From: Dinochytrium kinnereticum
Taxonomy: Eukaryota; Chytridiomycota; Chytridiomycetes; Chytridiales; Chytridiaceae
Assembly (NCBI GenBank): GCA_027604005.1
Contig: JADGJT010000057.1
Location: forward strand, 1-64,000
DNA length: 64,000 nucleotides
Direction of reading: 5' to 3'
Part shown: positions 1 to 11,040 of the stretch, piece by piece
Layout of the letters: each line of letters starts with the position of its first letter
Numbering within the stretch: the first letter of the stretch is position 1
Notes under the pieces: generated by a model
The model's database searches: none
Seen by the model: only the letters and a program-made list of their open reading frames with translations
Told to the model about the DNA's origin: nothing
Translations under genes and position numbers: made by a program

Positions 1-14
1 AAAAAAAGGCTCAC

Positions 15-1024
15 TTCAAATCATCAATCCTCTCCCCCCTCTCCTCAATCCTCATACTCCCCGAATCATCACAAAAGAACACAACATCATACAAAGCCAA
101 AGCGCTCAAATCAAACGCAATCTCCTTCGGGATCGTCCAAAACGTCGACAAGGCCGAAAAATCCACCCTCGCAACCCTCTTCACAACCTGATCCAACCTC
201 TGCGGCGGGTAAAACCCCTGCAACCCATTCTCCTGAACAATCCTACCAAGATGACGGCTGAGTATGTCATGCTGCTGCGCATAATCCTGAGGCGTCGACT
301 GGCTTGTCGGGAGTGACTGCTGCTGCTGCTGCGGAGGAGGGTAATACTGCTGCTGCTGCTGCTGCTGCGGTAAAGCATAAGAGGTTGAAGCAACAGCACC
401 TCCTCCCCCACCGTACTGACTAGAAGGTTTTGGTTCACTCGGGTATCCAGACTTATCAAACGGGTTATACGCCCCTCCCCCATTTCCCGCATAAGGCGGT
501 GGAGGAGCATCCCCAGACGGCGGCAAGGAGGGAGGCAGAGTAGCAGCTCTGGTCACAGGTCCACCACCCCCCCCATTCCCACCACCATAATCAACCGTGT
601 TGCTTCGGTTGGGTAACGTCCCGTATTGATTTTGACCGGGAACCCCGATGCGAGCGTAGGGTTGACCCCCGGCGGTGGGTTGCTGAGGGATGAGGATGGT
701 TCCTGTTGCTTGTCGTGGTGGGGGGTGGGGTTGGGGTGGGGGGAGGTAGGGGACGGAGGCCCTTTGGGGGGGTTGGGGTTGGGGTGGGGGAAGGGATTTC
801 TTCATCTTTGATGCGAGGCCCATGACACCTGTGCTTTCGAGATGTCCTGATTCTTTTTTTTCTTTTCTGTATTTATCATTCGAGAATAAATAAATAAATT
901 CCTTGTGTTTGGTGTGGATTTTGAGCACAGCCGCATGCATGACTGAGCGTTCCCCATGTCCGTGCGTGGTGCGTGGTGGTGGTGGGGAAAAAGGGTTGAC
1001 TGCAATGATCAACGCAAAGTTCAT
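15..1024 (-). CDS. vWA-domain protein, 5' exon(s), partial
   Basis: This is the N-terminal part of a von Willebrand factor A domain protein that runs off the left edge. The first ~230 residues are Pro/Gln/Gly-rich, with two poly-Gln runs encoded by CTG/CAG-type repeats near 320-370. An alpha-helical linker follows, and then the start of the vWA fold with a MIDAS metal site (DDSGSM, pattern DxSxS). The exon ends at position 15, where a GTGAGC donor follows Asp-Asp-Leu-Lys, so the in-frame TGA just after it is intronic. The first ATG is at 1024. A second in-frame ATG at 823, giving a Met-Gly-Leu-Ala start directly before the Pro-rich tract, is at least as plausible because the stretch between them is A/T-rich and may be 5' UTR. 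Similar Pro/Gln-rich vWA proteins of unknown function are common in fungi. The precise role is unknown. Confidence 0.7.
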
Positions 1025-1168
1025 TCATCTTTCGTTCTCTGACCGTATCTATTCACGCGTGATCCCCAACCTCAAAGAAAGGTTACAGTATTGGTATTGA
1101 GTTAAATAAATCCAGCCTACATCAGCCCCCACAAGAAAAAAAAACCCCCCCCATACGCGCTCTTGACC

Positions 1169-2471
1169 TCACTTCCCCTCAACCCGATCACGGACCATGA
1201 CACATATCCGGCGTCCTCGTTCCACCCTTGCACCCCGAAACACATGCAAAGCGTCATGAGCAAACGGAATCTCATGGGTGACTTCAAACCGTGCCGAATC
1301 ACTGTCGATCCAAGTCAACGTAAACCGCATCCGTTGAAATTTAGCCAAAAACAAAAGGGGGGGGGCACAAAAAAACAAGACACGAGTTTAAGGATGCGAG
1401 AGAAAAAAGAAGAAAAAGTAACGTAAAATAGGAGGAGGGAGGGTTGCCTACCTTTGGTAGTACATGCATCGGGGAGGAAGGAAGGCTGTAAAGTAGGATG
1501 ATGGGGCTTGGAGGTGACGAAAAAGGATGACGGCTGGGGAGAGGAGGCAGAGTCCAGCTACAATTCTACCGGAGGCCTAATGTATTTTAACATGGGTTTG
1601 TGTTATAGAGATTGTTGTGGAGAGAGAAAGATGAAGAGAGGGTTGGGTAGGGGGTTTATTCAAGGGCTTCCCCGTACTGTTTTCCTTCTCCCTCTTTCAA
1701 ACGTGTCGGAATTGTCCAAAAAAAAAAAAGAAAAGAAAGAAGAAACAGCAAAAGAAGCGCACCTGCAGGTTATCTACATGCGGTCCAATCCGGCTATCCT
1801 TCCCAAACCCCCACAAAAAACACAAAAAAACAAACAAAAACAAAGGTAAAATCAAACTTTAGCACCAAACCTTTTCTTCTTGAACAACAAAGCAAAGATA
1901 TAAAATAAAAGTCAAGAGAAGAAAAGGAGAAAAAAACAAACCTATCTCCATCCCTCAACTCCAACACATGGGGATCAAGCCACCTCCCCAACTCCCCTTT
2001 GCCATGTCCCCGAAACACCTCCCGAACCGTCCCCCGAAACCGCTCCATCAATCTCACCACCTCCTTATCATCCACCCCAGCATCCCCCTCACCAACTCCC
2101 CAAGAAGAGATACTCGCCTCCCTATACCCCTACAACCCCCCGGCCAAAAAAAAAAAAAAAGTCAACACTCTCGTCTTTGATTGAAAGAAAAAGACCTTTA
2201 TGACACCATCAAAATGACCCTCTAGATAAGGACCTCTCGATAACCTTTTCAGCTTCTTGTCGATGGCGGTGACGAGGAGGTGTTCTTCGGCGGGTGTGAT
2301 GAGGTTGGGGAGGACGGTGATATCGCCTTGGGAGGGGATCAGGGTTGGGTCGCAGGTGGAGAAGTCGATGTAGGGATGGTTGGTGTTGGTGATGGGAGGG
2401 AGAGATGTTGAAAATAGGCGTGGGTGGATGGTTGGGGTGCGGATGATGCGGATGCGGTTGAGGGGATGCAT
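1169..2471 (-). CDS. ALKBH7-like mitochondrial 2-oxoglutarate/Fe(II) dioxygenase
   Basis: Five exons: 2471-2196, 2129-1942, 1793-1763, 1576-1452 and 1301-1169, giving 250 aa. Family: non-haem Fe(II), 2-oxoglutarate-dependent AlkB homologues; the order of motifs matches ALKBH7, a mitochondrial-matrix enzyme. Seen: an Arg-rich N-terminus with an RLFSTS-like presequence, then an 'ITPAEEHLL' helix. The first two iron ligands are in GPHVDN (HxD, in the tiny 31-nt third exon), followed by a VAGLCLLSP strand. The third iron ligand is in VTHEIPF, and the 2-oxoglutarate-binding arginines are in GRRICVMVR. All catalytic residues are present. It is divergent from GUT2 across an 805-bp spacer. The 2129 acceptor follows a 15-T run, so indel errors are possible there, but the frame is intact. 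The family assignment is firm; the substrate is unknown. Confidence 0.85.
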
Positions 2472-3276
2472 TTTTATTTATTTATTTTTTGTTGTACTTT
2501 TAGTTGGTCATAAAAGAAAGCGTTTTGGATGCACTAATGCTGCATGAGGATGTAAGTGAGGGGAGGATGAAGGCGCATTCTTCTTCCTTGACTGAATGGA
2601 GAACATGAGCAAGCGTCCTACGCGGATTCCTTTGAATATCCATCCGTGCAAAGGTGCAAGAATTGTTCATCAGGAATATCTTTGTTTATTACCTTATTAT
2701 TTTCATCCACTGTAGTTTGAACAGTGAGGGGGGATTGATCATTCATGAATTTAAGGTTCAATAATTGAGGTTTGAAGAATCACCATAGTGAGTGTGACCA
2801 TGTGGGGTGGAACTGAAATTCTTACGTCAGGATTACTGTATGCGTTACTTCGATCGTACTTCTTTGCATTATTTACCATGGATATCTGATTTGTTTTAGA
2901 GCTGCTGCATATTCTCAAATACTCGGCCGCACTGACACTTTGAGCAGCAGGACATTGTAATAATAGTACCCTTCCCCCAACCAGAAATGCCTGTGGTTGA
3001 TATTCTTTCTTCAGAGATATCTCACCAACAATTCAAAGAGTGAATATTTCCTGATAAATATTGAAAGAGTGAGGGAAGGGAGGAACAGAAATTTTACTTA
3101 AATATTCCCATTTCCGTGAGAAAGTAAGGAGAAGCCTCTGCCTGCCCCTGCCCGTCAACACACCTTGCACACCCACCCACCCTCACCCCACCGTCAGCAT
3201 CCGTACCTCCCCCCCCCCATCGCCTCAAGCGACACCTTCTTGATCACCACGCAGCACACGCCATCCTCAGACTGCA
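2472..3276. other. Divergent intergenic spacer ALKBH7-like / GUT2
   Basis: This 805-bp stretch has no convincing coding exon on either strand. It separates two divergently transcribed mitochondrial-protein genes, so it must hold both promoters. It is A/T-rich in the middle and becomes C-rich (CACCC/CCCCC tracts) over the last ~130 bp before the GUT2 start. I see no clear TATA box or RNA gene. Confidence 0.5.
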
Positions 3277-6200
3277 ATGTGGAGGCTCGCCCTGAGACGG
3301 CCTCTGAGGTCCACCGCCATCGTCGCTACAACAGCCACCGTCACAGCCTCCTGCTACCTTCTCCTCAACGACTCCCAAACCAACACCTCCACCACCACCA
3401 CCGCCACCTCCTCAGATCTCACCCTTCACAACCGCTCCACCTCCCTCCTCGAAAAATGCCGAGATCTCTTCGCGTCCACAGCCCTCTCAAACCTCCATGC
3501 AGATGAGGCCGCTCCCTCCTCTCCCATTCCTCCGGCGATCAAGCTGCCCTCAAGGAGAGAGATGCTTAACCTTCTCAAGGGTCTTAACAAGGATGGCTCT
3601 GCTCCTTCTTCGGCCTCTGCTGCGGACCCGAACCTTCATCATCCGGCTGCTGGAGGGGACTTTGATCTCTTGATTGTCGGTGGAGGCGCTACTGGTGTGG
3701 GATGTGCTTTGGATGCTGTCACGCGTGGGTTGAAGGTGGCTTTGGTTGAGCGTGATGATTTTGCGTCAGGTGAGTCTTTTGAGTTTGATCTTGATTAGAG
3801 TGAGGCGAGGTGCAGGGGGCTGAAGGGAGATGAAAGGCGAGCGAAGTGAGCTATTCTTGTTTTGCCTCATCGCGAAACACGTTCTAAAAACTGACCTTAT
3901 CCCCTCTTGCGAGCGGAGGAAGCCATTCTCAATCATCTTGGTTCAGCGAAATGCACCTGATTTCAATGCTTTCCCAGGCGAATCGAGCTATTCCCATCTC
4001 GCCTCTGCCTTTCTTCTATAAGCGTTCCAACAGCTCATCTAACTCAATTCCCAACTTTTCTTTTTGTTGAAAGGCACGAGTTCTCGAAGCACCAAGCTGG
4101 TTCACGGTGGAGTTCGATATCTTGAAAAGGCCTTCCTCGAGCTCGATTATGAGCAGTACAAGCTGGTCGTTGAAGCGCTTCACGAGCGAGGCGTGTTCCT
4201 CAAGATTGCGCCTTACCTTTCCTACCAGCTTCCCATCATGTTGCCCATCTACCAGTCAGTTTCCTTCTTTCCATCCAATTTTGGTGTCGGCCCTGGTTTA
4301 TCGTTTACCATCTAAAACCTTTCGGCCTTCTTTCAATTTTTGGTTTCTTTTTACTTTATCACAGGTACTGGAAGATTCCTTACTACTGGGCTGGATCTAA
4401 GGCTTATGACGTTTTGGCTGGATCGGAGGGACTTTCGAGAAGTTACTTTTTGGGAAAGAGGAAGGCGCTTGAGGCGTTTCCTATGCTTAAACCTGACAAG
4501 TTGGTGGGTGCCATGGTTTATTATGATGGTGAGTTGGGCCGTATCTCCTCTTTTTCTTTTTTTTTTCTCTTCTCGTTGTTCTTAAGCCTTTCTTTCACCC
4601 CTTATCTTGTTCCTCTTTGATCACCAAACCTCCTCTCAAAAACTCAATCATCTTTTTTCCACCCCTTACTACCGAACCCCTTAGGTGCCCACAACGACTC
4701 TCGCATGAACGTCGCTATAGCTCTCACAGCCGTTACCCACGGCGCAGTCGTAGCGAACCACGTTGAAGTGGTTGAACTCCTGAAACGCCCGCGAGTGACC
4801 AACAAAGGTACAGAAGGACTTGGAGACGAGGAGATCTATGGGGCGGTTGTGAAAGACACGTTGAGCGGAGAGACTTGGACAGTGAGAGCCAAGGGGGTTG
4901 TGAATGCCACTGGACCCTTCACGGATGGGTTGAGGAAGTTGGATGGGGGTGTTGAGACTAAGGAGATTGTTGCGCCGAGTGCTGGGGTGCATATCATTTT
5001 GCCGAATTATTATAGGTGGGTTGTTTTGTTTGGTAGTTTTTTTTTTGTTGTTGTTGTTGTTTTTTTCTCCCCCTCCCCTCTTTTATTTGGTTTGGGGGCT
5101 TGGGGTTATTAAGAGGATTCATTATTGATTTCTCTCTCTTTTGGTTGCGTTTAGCCCTCGCCGTATGGGCCTTGTCGACCCCTCCACAAGTGACGGCCGT
5201 GTTATCTTCTTCCTCCCATGGCAAGGCAACACCATCGCCGGAACCACCGGTAAGTAATTCCTTTGCTTCCCTCTCCCAGACTCCGAAAAAGAAAAAAAAA
5301 GAACCCCTTCTTAACCCAACCTACCTTCACACAGACTCCCCAACAACCGTCTCCCCAAACCCCATGCCAACTGAAGAAGACGTGTCCTGGATCTTGAAAG
5401 AGATTGAGAATTACCTCGACCCGGCGATCAAGGTTCGTCGTGGTGATGTGCTGGCAGCTTGGTCCGGCATTCGACCGCTTGTGAGGGATCCGAATGCCAA
5501 GAACACTGCGGCGCTTGTGAGAAATCATATGATCAATGTGAGTGAGTCTGGGTTGCTGACGATTGCGGGGGGCAAGTGGACAACTTACAGGAGCATGGCA
5601 CAGGAGACGGTGGATCGTGCTGTGGAGGTGTTTGGTGGGTGCCTTTTGCTGTTGTTCTTTTCTTCTTTTTTTCCTTTCTTTTTTTTTCTCTCGTTGGTTC
5701 TTTTTAAACCGTTTCTAAACCAAACCACATTCTTTCTCATCTCCTTCCCTCCGTTACCTACCCCCGAAAACCCTCCCAGACCTCCGCCCAACCGGCCCCT
5801 GCGTCACGGAGCACACCTTACTGATCGGCTCGCACAACTGGTCAACCAACATGTTTATCAAGCTCGTTCAGTCGTTTGGCATGGAGACGGAAGTGGCTCA
5901 ACACCTTGCGGATAGTTATGGGGACCGAGCGTTCAGCGTTGCCTCTTGTGCTGCTTTGACGGGGTCGAGGTGGCCTGTGTTTGGAAGGAAGTTGGTGGGG
6001 AGTTATCCTTATATTGAGGCAGAGGTTAGGTATGCGGTGCAGAGTGAGTTTGCTTGTACGGCGGTGGTGAGTAATGGTTTTGATTTCTTGTTTGGTTTGT
6101 GTTTGTTCTTGAGGCTACATGCTTTCGGGGGGAAGGGGGTGTTTTAACAGAGGGATTGGCCCTGCTGTTTAGGGTCGGAATAGTGCTTTGCTATTCTCCA

Positions 6201-7164
6201 CCCTCCGATCACCGCCCCTCGAGAAAAAGAGCACACCTTATACTATCCTCATCTTCCTAAAACACTTTTCCTGATACCGCAATATCCCCAACCCTTTCTC
6301 ACCCCTCAAATCCGCATCCTCATCTCTGTTCTTTCACACCAACTAAAAATTCAACTTCCCAATCCTCCTCCGCAAAACAAAACAATCACAACACACAGGA
6401 TGTCCTCGCTCGCCGCACCCGTCTAGCCTTCCTCAACGCCCAAGCCGCTAAAGACGCCCTTCCCCGTGTCATCGACATTATGACCGAAGAGCTCGGATGG
6501 TCCAAGGACCGTCGCACCCAAGAATACGACGACGCTATTGATTTCCTCAAAACTATGGGACTGGGTATGGTTCTCGGCGACATTGTCACCCCCGAGGACG
6601 CCACTTTCTTCTCCCGCAGTCATTTCACGCCGGAGGAGCTAGCGAGGTACCGATCAGAGTTTGAGAAGAATGCTAAGGGGAAGGGCGTTGTGGCGGAGAG
6701 GGAGTTAGGGAGGTTGTTAGGACGAATTGGGGTGCAGATCACTAAGGGGGAGCTGGAGAGTGTTGTTTCTAAGGTGGACTTTGGGGGGAGTGGGGGGGTG
6801 CAGTTTAATCAATTTTTGGAGGTGGGTTGTTATTTTGGTTTTTTGTTTTTGGTTTTGTGTTTTTAAGTTGTGTTGGGGTTATTTGTTTTGTTTTGTTTTT
6901 TTCTTCTTTTTTTTTGAGTATCGAATTGGACCACATTTCATTACCCTTTAATTTCTTCTACTTTTGTTTGAATCTCTTTTTTGATTGCCATCTGTTACAG
7001 GATTTTAATTTATTTAATTTCTCTCTTTTCCTTTTTCTTCCATCCAACAGGTCCTTGGAGCGGTGAAGGACGTGAAGATTCGAGCTCGGATCGCGAAGGG
7101 GATTGCGACCGAGTCTGAGCAACGTGAACAATTCAGCACCGTTCGAAGTGGTGGTGGAGTGTAA
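3277..7164 (+). CDS. GUT2: Mitochondrial FAD-dependent glycerol-3-phosphate dehydrogenase
   Basis: Oxidises glycerol-3-phosphate to dihydroxyacetone phosphate on the outer face of the inner mitochondrial membrane and passes electrons to ubiquinone. Nine exons: 3277-3769, 4074-4254, 4365-4528, 4685-5015, 5155-5249, 5335-5634, 5780-6066, 6399-6821 and 7051-7164, giving 795 aa. Seen: an Arg/Ala-rich presequence plus a short hydrophobic segment (first ~35 residues), then the FAD dinucleotide fold ([14 protein letters not shown]). Next come the family signature [16 protein letters not shown], a '[16 protein letters not shown]' motif, and the C-terminal helical domain with [14 protein letters not shown]. 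The last ~110 residues form an EF-hand-like pair, as in animal GPD2. The second loop ([12 protein letters not shown]) lacks the acidic residue at position 12, so calcium binding is doubtful. The start is the only ATG giving a presequence. The identification is secure. Confidence 0.95.
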
Positions 7165-8977
7165 ACGTCATAATCCCCCTTTTAACTCCAGCCCTTGTTT
7201 CGCTGAGTTTTTTATTAGTTTTCTGGTTTTTAAAGCTTTTCTTGGAATCTCTTAGGGGTTTTCTTTTTCTCCTCGCTGTGTCCGCGGAGGATTTTGTTTT
7301 ATTTCTTTGCCTTAACCAACGTTTGGTTTTTCCGTTGCTTTAATCCTTCTACCTCTTTTTCTTTTTCTTTTTTTCTTTGTTTTTTTGCAGTGCTGCTACT
7401 TTTTATTCCTTTTCACATCATGTTCCCCAGCCCCCAAAAAGAAAACAGAAAAAAAAACACTTAATTAAAAAAAAATTGAGGGGAAATGTTTGCTTCTCCC
7501 TTTCTTTCCTCTCAACCTCAAACTTCCTTGACCTCGACTTCCTCCCTCCCGCCTTCCTTCTTCCTGCTATTTAACTGACCTTTACAGTTCTTTTTGTTTG
7601 TTGCGAAATTTTCTTGGTACCAAGTATTTTTCGTGGGCTGGCCCTTTTTTTCAACAACTTTTATTCCACACACCTCGTCTTTTTTTTTACCTTACCGTCA
7701 CATTTGCTCTTTATTGGTGAGTGGTTATATGTGGTTTAAATGTTTGTTTGTCGGGTTTATGTTTCTGGTTTCTTTTTACCACTATCCGATGGTCTCGTCT
7801 CTCCTCTTCTTTTTTTTTTTCTTCCCTCGTTGTTTTAATAAAATTCTAATAGGGTCCTCATCAGTGTCGTGGTTTAGTCCTTTTTTTGTTGTTTTTCTAT
7901 TCTTTATAATTGGAGCTGAATGGCCGCCACCCTTTGGTGGATGGTCGAAAGAGGGCCGAGGTGTTTTCTTCACCGAACAGCGAGTCCGTTGATCGACCGA
8001 CCTAACCCGACCCAAAGGGACGGGACGGAGTATGGTTTGTTTGTTTGCCTTTTTTTCTCCCTCTTCCGTTGTCTTTTGGCTGTATGGGTTTCTTAAATTC
8101 CCACAGGTTGGTTGACATCAGTGTTGATGATGTCAGAAGAGTTTCATCAGTGCGTGACCACCCTATAACTGTCTAAAGGGTCAAATAGTTTTGACGGAGA
8201 CCATGAAAACCAAATCCCTGAATCCACCTCTATTGTGTGTTGTGTTGTGGAGCTCGTTGATAGCTTTCGAATGACACAGCACTTTTATCGATACAATGCT
8301 CCATCGTCGAGAAAAGGTCAAAAAAAAAAAAAAAATCAACAAAAGAGCCGTTAATTGTTGCTAATAACCTAGCTTACAACACCTATAGCCCCCCAAAAAC
8401 TTGGTCGCCCTCAATTGAGGAGAGAGAAAAAAGCATCACATAGCATAAATTGATCCGATTACTCTATTGCGCAAAATGAAACACTGGAGCAAAACTCAGG
8501 TTTTTAGGCTATTACTTTGCTTATTGATGAGATATCTTCCAACGCTTAACCTGGTGTCCCAAGGTATTTTGAGGCATTTATTTCTGCATTTTTCTCCCCT
8601 GGCGGAAGCTAACAACAAAAATAGCCCATGCCACTGCTTTTTTTAAAACGCTCTTTAAGCTTCTTTTAGGAGATGAGGGACACGTATTTTTGTCGTAACG
8701 ACCCGCAAGTGAGAGATGAACATTAGAGTAGCGGATGATTATTAGTCAGGTTTTCCTTGGAGCCGCACATCCGCTCCCATGATGGAGAAAGCCGCCAGGA
8801 TTGTTGATTTCGAAATGTCATGGTCATTGGAGCCAAAATAGTGGGTCATCATGGTTGCTTCCATGGGTTGCTTCCTCCCATCCACAATAAAAGACCACAG
8901 CACATCGCCTGGACTCGCATCAAGCAACCATCAGCAACAGAAACACACGTCAAGTGAGCCTTTACAGAAACAGCATC
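7165..8977. other. Long T-rich intergenic stretch
   Basis: There are 1.8 kb between GUT2 and the first acyltransferase gene. The first ~900 bp are strongly T/pyrimidine-rich with long homopolymers, and the open frames there encode only Phe/Ser/Leu-rich noise. From ~8200 the composition becomes normal. A perfect 12-bp palindrome CCTCAATTGAGG lies at 8409-8420. I recognise no gene, RNA or mobile element. The segment ~8230-8340 and the region to ~8740 could be an old dispersed repeat, but no second copy occurs in this window. Confidence 0.4.
8886..8893 (+). promoter_or_regulatory. TATA-like box of acyltransferase copy 1
   Basis: AATAAAAG lies 92 bp upstream of the ATG at 8978. The downstream paralogue has TATAAAG at nearly the same distance (95 bp). 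The shared spacing, rather than the motif alone, supports a core promoter element. Confidence 0.4.
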
Positions 8978-10509
8978 ATGTCCACCCCCAGCAACAAAAC
9001 ACTCGCATTATCTGGGATGGAACGCTCCATGGCCATGTCAACTGGCTGTGTTCGCATCGCCCACGCCCTCCGCGTCACAGGTCCTCTAAACCCAATTCTC
9101 GATCACGTCGTCCCAGCCTTCCGAATGACTTTCAACACTCATCCTCGTATGCGTGTAAGGATGTCAAAGGACCCGGCGACGCCTTTCACAGCGACCGTAG
9201 GAAACCTGTTGGACATTGAGGAGGTTGAGAAACTTGTTGAGGTTAACCGGGAGGCGGGGGGTTTGGATGAGGTTGAGGGGTTGGAAGTTTGTAGGAGGTT
9301 GGTGGAGGCGAGATGCAACCTTCCTACGGATCGATCCGTCGATTTGCCTTTCAGCCTCATGGTTTTAGTTCGGAGCGATGAGAAGACGACGCTCATTCTC
9401 TTTTCGGATCACTTTATGAGCGACGGATTCAGTGGTCTAATCGTTCTCAACGACATTCTTAAGCACCTCACGACCCTTATCACATCTACCCACGAAGGTG
9501 CAACCCCACCACCCCAACCAAAAGAGCTTCCCCTTCGCCCGTCGATCTACAATCAAGTCCGACCACCCAGCCTCTTTACTTCTCTTGTTGACACTATGAT
9601 CAGCACCGTTGCCATCCCCATTACCAAATCAGAATTCAACAAACACATTCCTATCCTACCCATCAACTCAAACCAGAAGGACTTCAAGATCCCCGTTCCA
9701 CTCAACTCCAGTGCTACCTTGCTACGGACTGGAAAGCCTGAGAACCTAACTTCCGCTCTCGCGAGATGTAGGGAAGAGAAGGTCACACTTAATGGGGCTA
9801 TTATGGCTGCACTCTTGATTGGGTTTGAGAGGGTTGCTGGAATTAGAGAAAAGGATGGAAAGTTCCGGATGAAGATTGACTCGAACTATAATATGCGGGG
9901 GAGGGTGAAGAAACCCTTTGAGGAGAAGACGGTTGGGTTTAATGTCATTGCTAATACTATGGACAGTTGGGCAAAGAATGGTGTGCACCTTGACGTGAAG
10001 TTTTGGGACGCAGCAAGGGATGCAAAGAAGATGACTGGTGAGTTCTTTTTTGTTCCTTGTTTTCCCCGTATTCTAACCTTTTGAATTTACTTATAGACTC
10101 TGGTCTCACTAGCTTCACCACCTCTGCTCATCTTGTCTACGCCCACAACAGGTGCAACGCGAAAACAGTTAAAGCAGACTTCAAGGCCAAGTCCTGTATT
10201 ATTTCCGACCTAAGCGTGTCAAACCTTGGCAGATACCCTTACCCCACCGCTCATAATCTCCCAAAACATCTTGGGGATATTCGCGTTGACGGACTCCATC
10301 TTTACAACTCCATGCCGCATCTCTCATATAGTGCCATCTTTTTTGTGACGAGCGTTAGGCAGATGGATTATTCGCTCATGTCAAAGTTTGAGGATGAGGT
10401 TGGGAAGAAGGTGTTTGGGTTTGCATGTGATATGATTGAAGCCATTGGGAGTGTTGGAAGTGGCGAGACTTTGAGGGAGGCTTCAACACGTGTTTTGGGG
10501 AGGTTATGA
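8978..10509 (+). CDS. HxxxDG acyltransferase-like protein, tandem copy 1
   Basis: Two exons (8978-10037 and 10097-10509), 490 aa. It belongs to the CoA-dependent acyltransferase / NRPS condensation-like superfamily. The catalytic His motif is HFMSDG (HxxxDG) in 'LFSDHFMSDGFSG', ~140 residues in. A C-terminal 'SVSNLGRYPYP' corresponds to the conserved S-N-x-G strand seen in alcohol O-acetyltransferase/PapA-like members. No carrier-protein or adenylation domain is attached, so it is a stand-alone enzyme. I infer O- or N-acyl transfer to a small alcohol or amine; the substrate cannot be read. The start is the first ATG (MSTPSNKT). An upstream in-frame GTG at 8954 is rejected because this is a eukaryotic gene. 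Its paralogue follows directly, and the 5' halves are nearly identical (see the repeat features). Confidence 0.75.
9053..9576 (+). repeat. Near-identical paralogous tract, copy 1
   Basis: This 524-bp piece inside acyltransferase copy 1 matches 11137-11660 at a constant offset of 2084 bp with only four mismatches by eye. Sequence on both sides, within the same two genes, is clearly more diverged. The sharp edges suggest recent gene conversion rather than a uniformly young duplication. Confidence 0.85.
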
Positions 10510-11040
10510 TGATGCTTTTTTTGTTCTTCCAAGTTCTTTTTGTTTTCAACGCGATTCATTGTTTAGAATCGTCCTCATTGATTAAATATATATGATGTTT
10601 TGCTATTATTCTGTATCGTTTTTGTTTGCCATAGTGTGTTCTGCATGCTTCATGAAACTGCGACTTTGGACATGTCGGCGCATCTTTCTGGCCGTCACTG
10701 AAATTTACATTGCTGATTCAGAAGGCAGTGTCGGGGCAGCTTCGAAGCATCTTGTTAGAGGGGGGCTTTAGACCGCTACTTCTTGTGTTGCGGCCCTTGA
10801 TTATCTGCCGATGTTAAGCATGATCCTGCTGACAGTGAGACGCTGTCTACTTGATTTCGCCGCCTTATGTAGCCATTCCCTAGCCTTGCAACCCCAACCT
10901 CATCGACTTGGGACGGGCGAGTTGTGGAGTTTGGCTCGTAAGCATTATAAAGGTTTGCGGAGTGTACTTTTCATGGGTGATCATGGGAGTCACACCGAGA
11001 TCAGCCATAAAAGCATGCGCTTGGCACACCATAAATCGTA
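10510..11040. other. Spacer between the tandem acyltransferases
   Basis: This 531-bp stretch holds the 3' flank of copy 1 (an A/T-rich stretch with ATTAAATATATATG near 10580) and the promoter of copy 2. It has no coding exon. It is not recognisably similar to the region upstream of copy 1 except for the TATA position. Confidence 0.45.
10946..10952 (+). promoter_or_regulatory. TATA box of acyltransferase copy 2
   Basis: TATAAAG lies 95 bp before the ATG at 11041, in a G/C-containing context. The equivalent position upstream of copy 1 carries AATAAAAG. A TATA promoter would fit an inducible accessory gene. Confidence 0.5.

Noticed and set aside
7377..7992. Hydrophobic plus-strand frames after GUT2, apparent membrane proteins
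   Set aside because: The region is T-rich throughout; Phe/Leu/Ser content comes from composition, and there is no conserved pattern or start context.
8742..8927. Minus-strand 61-codon frame upstream of acyltransferase copy 1
   Set aside because: Short, overlaps the likely promoter and TATA-like box, and has no homologous feature at copy 2.
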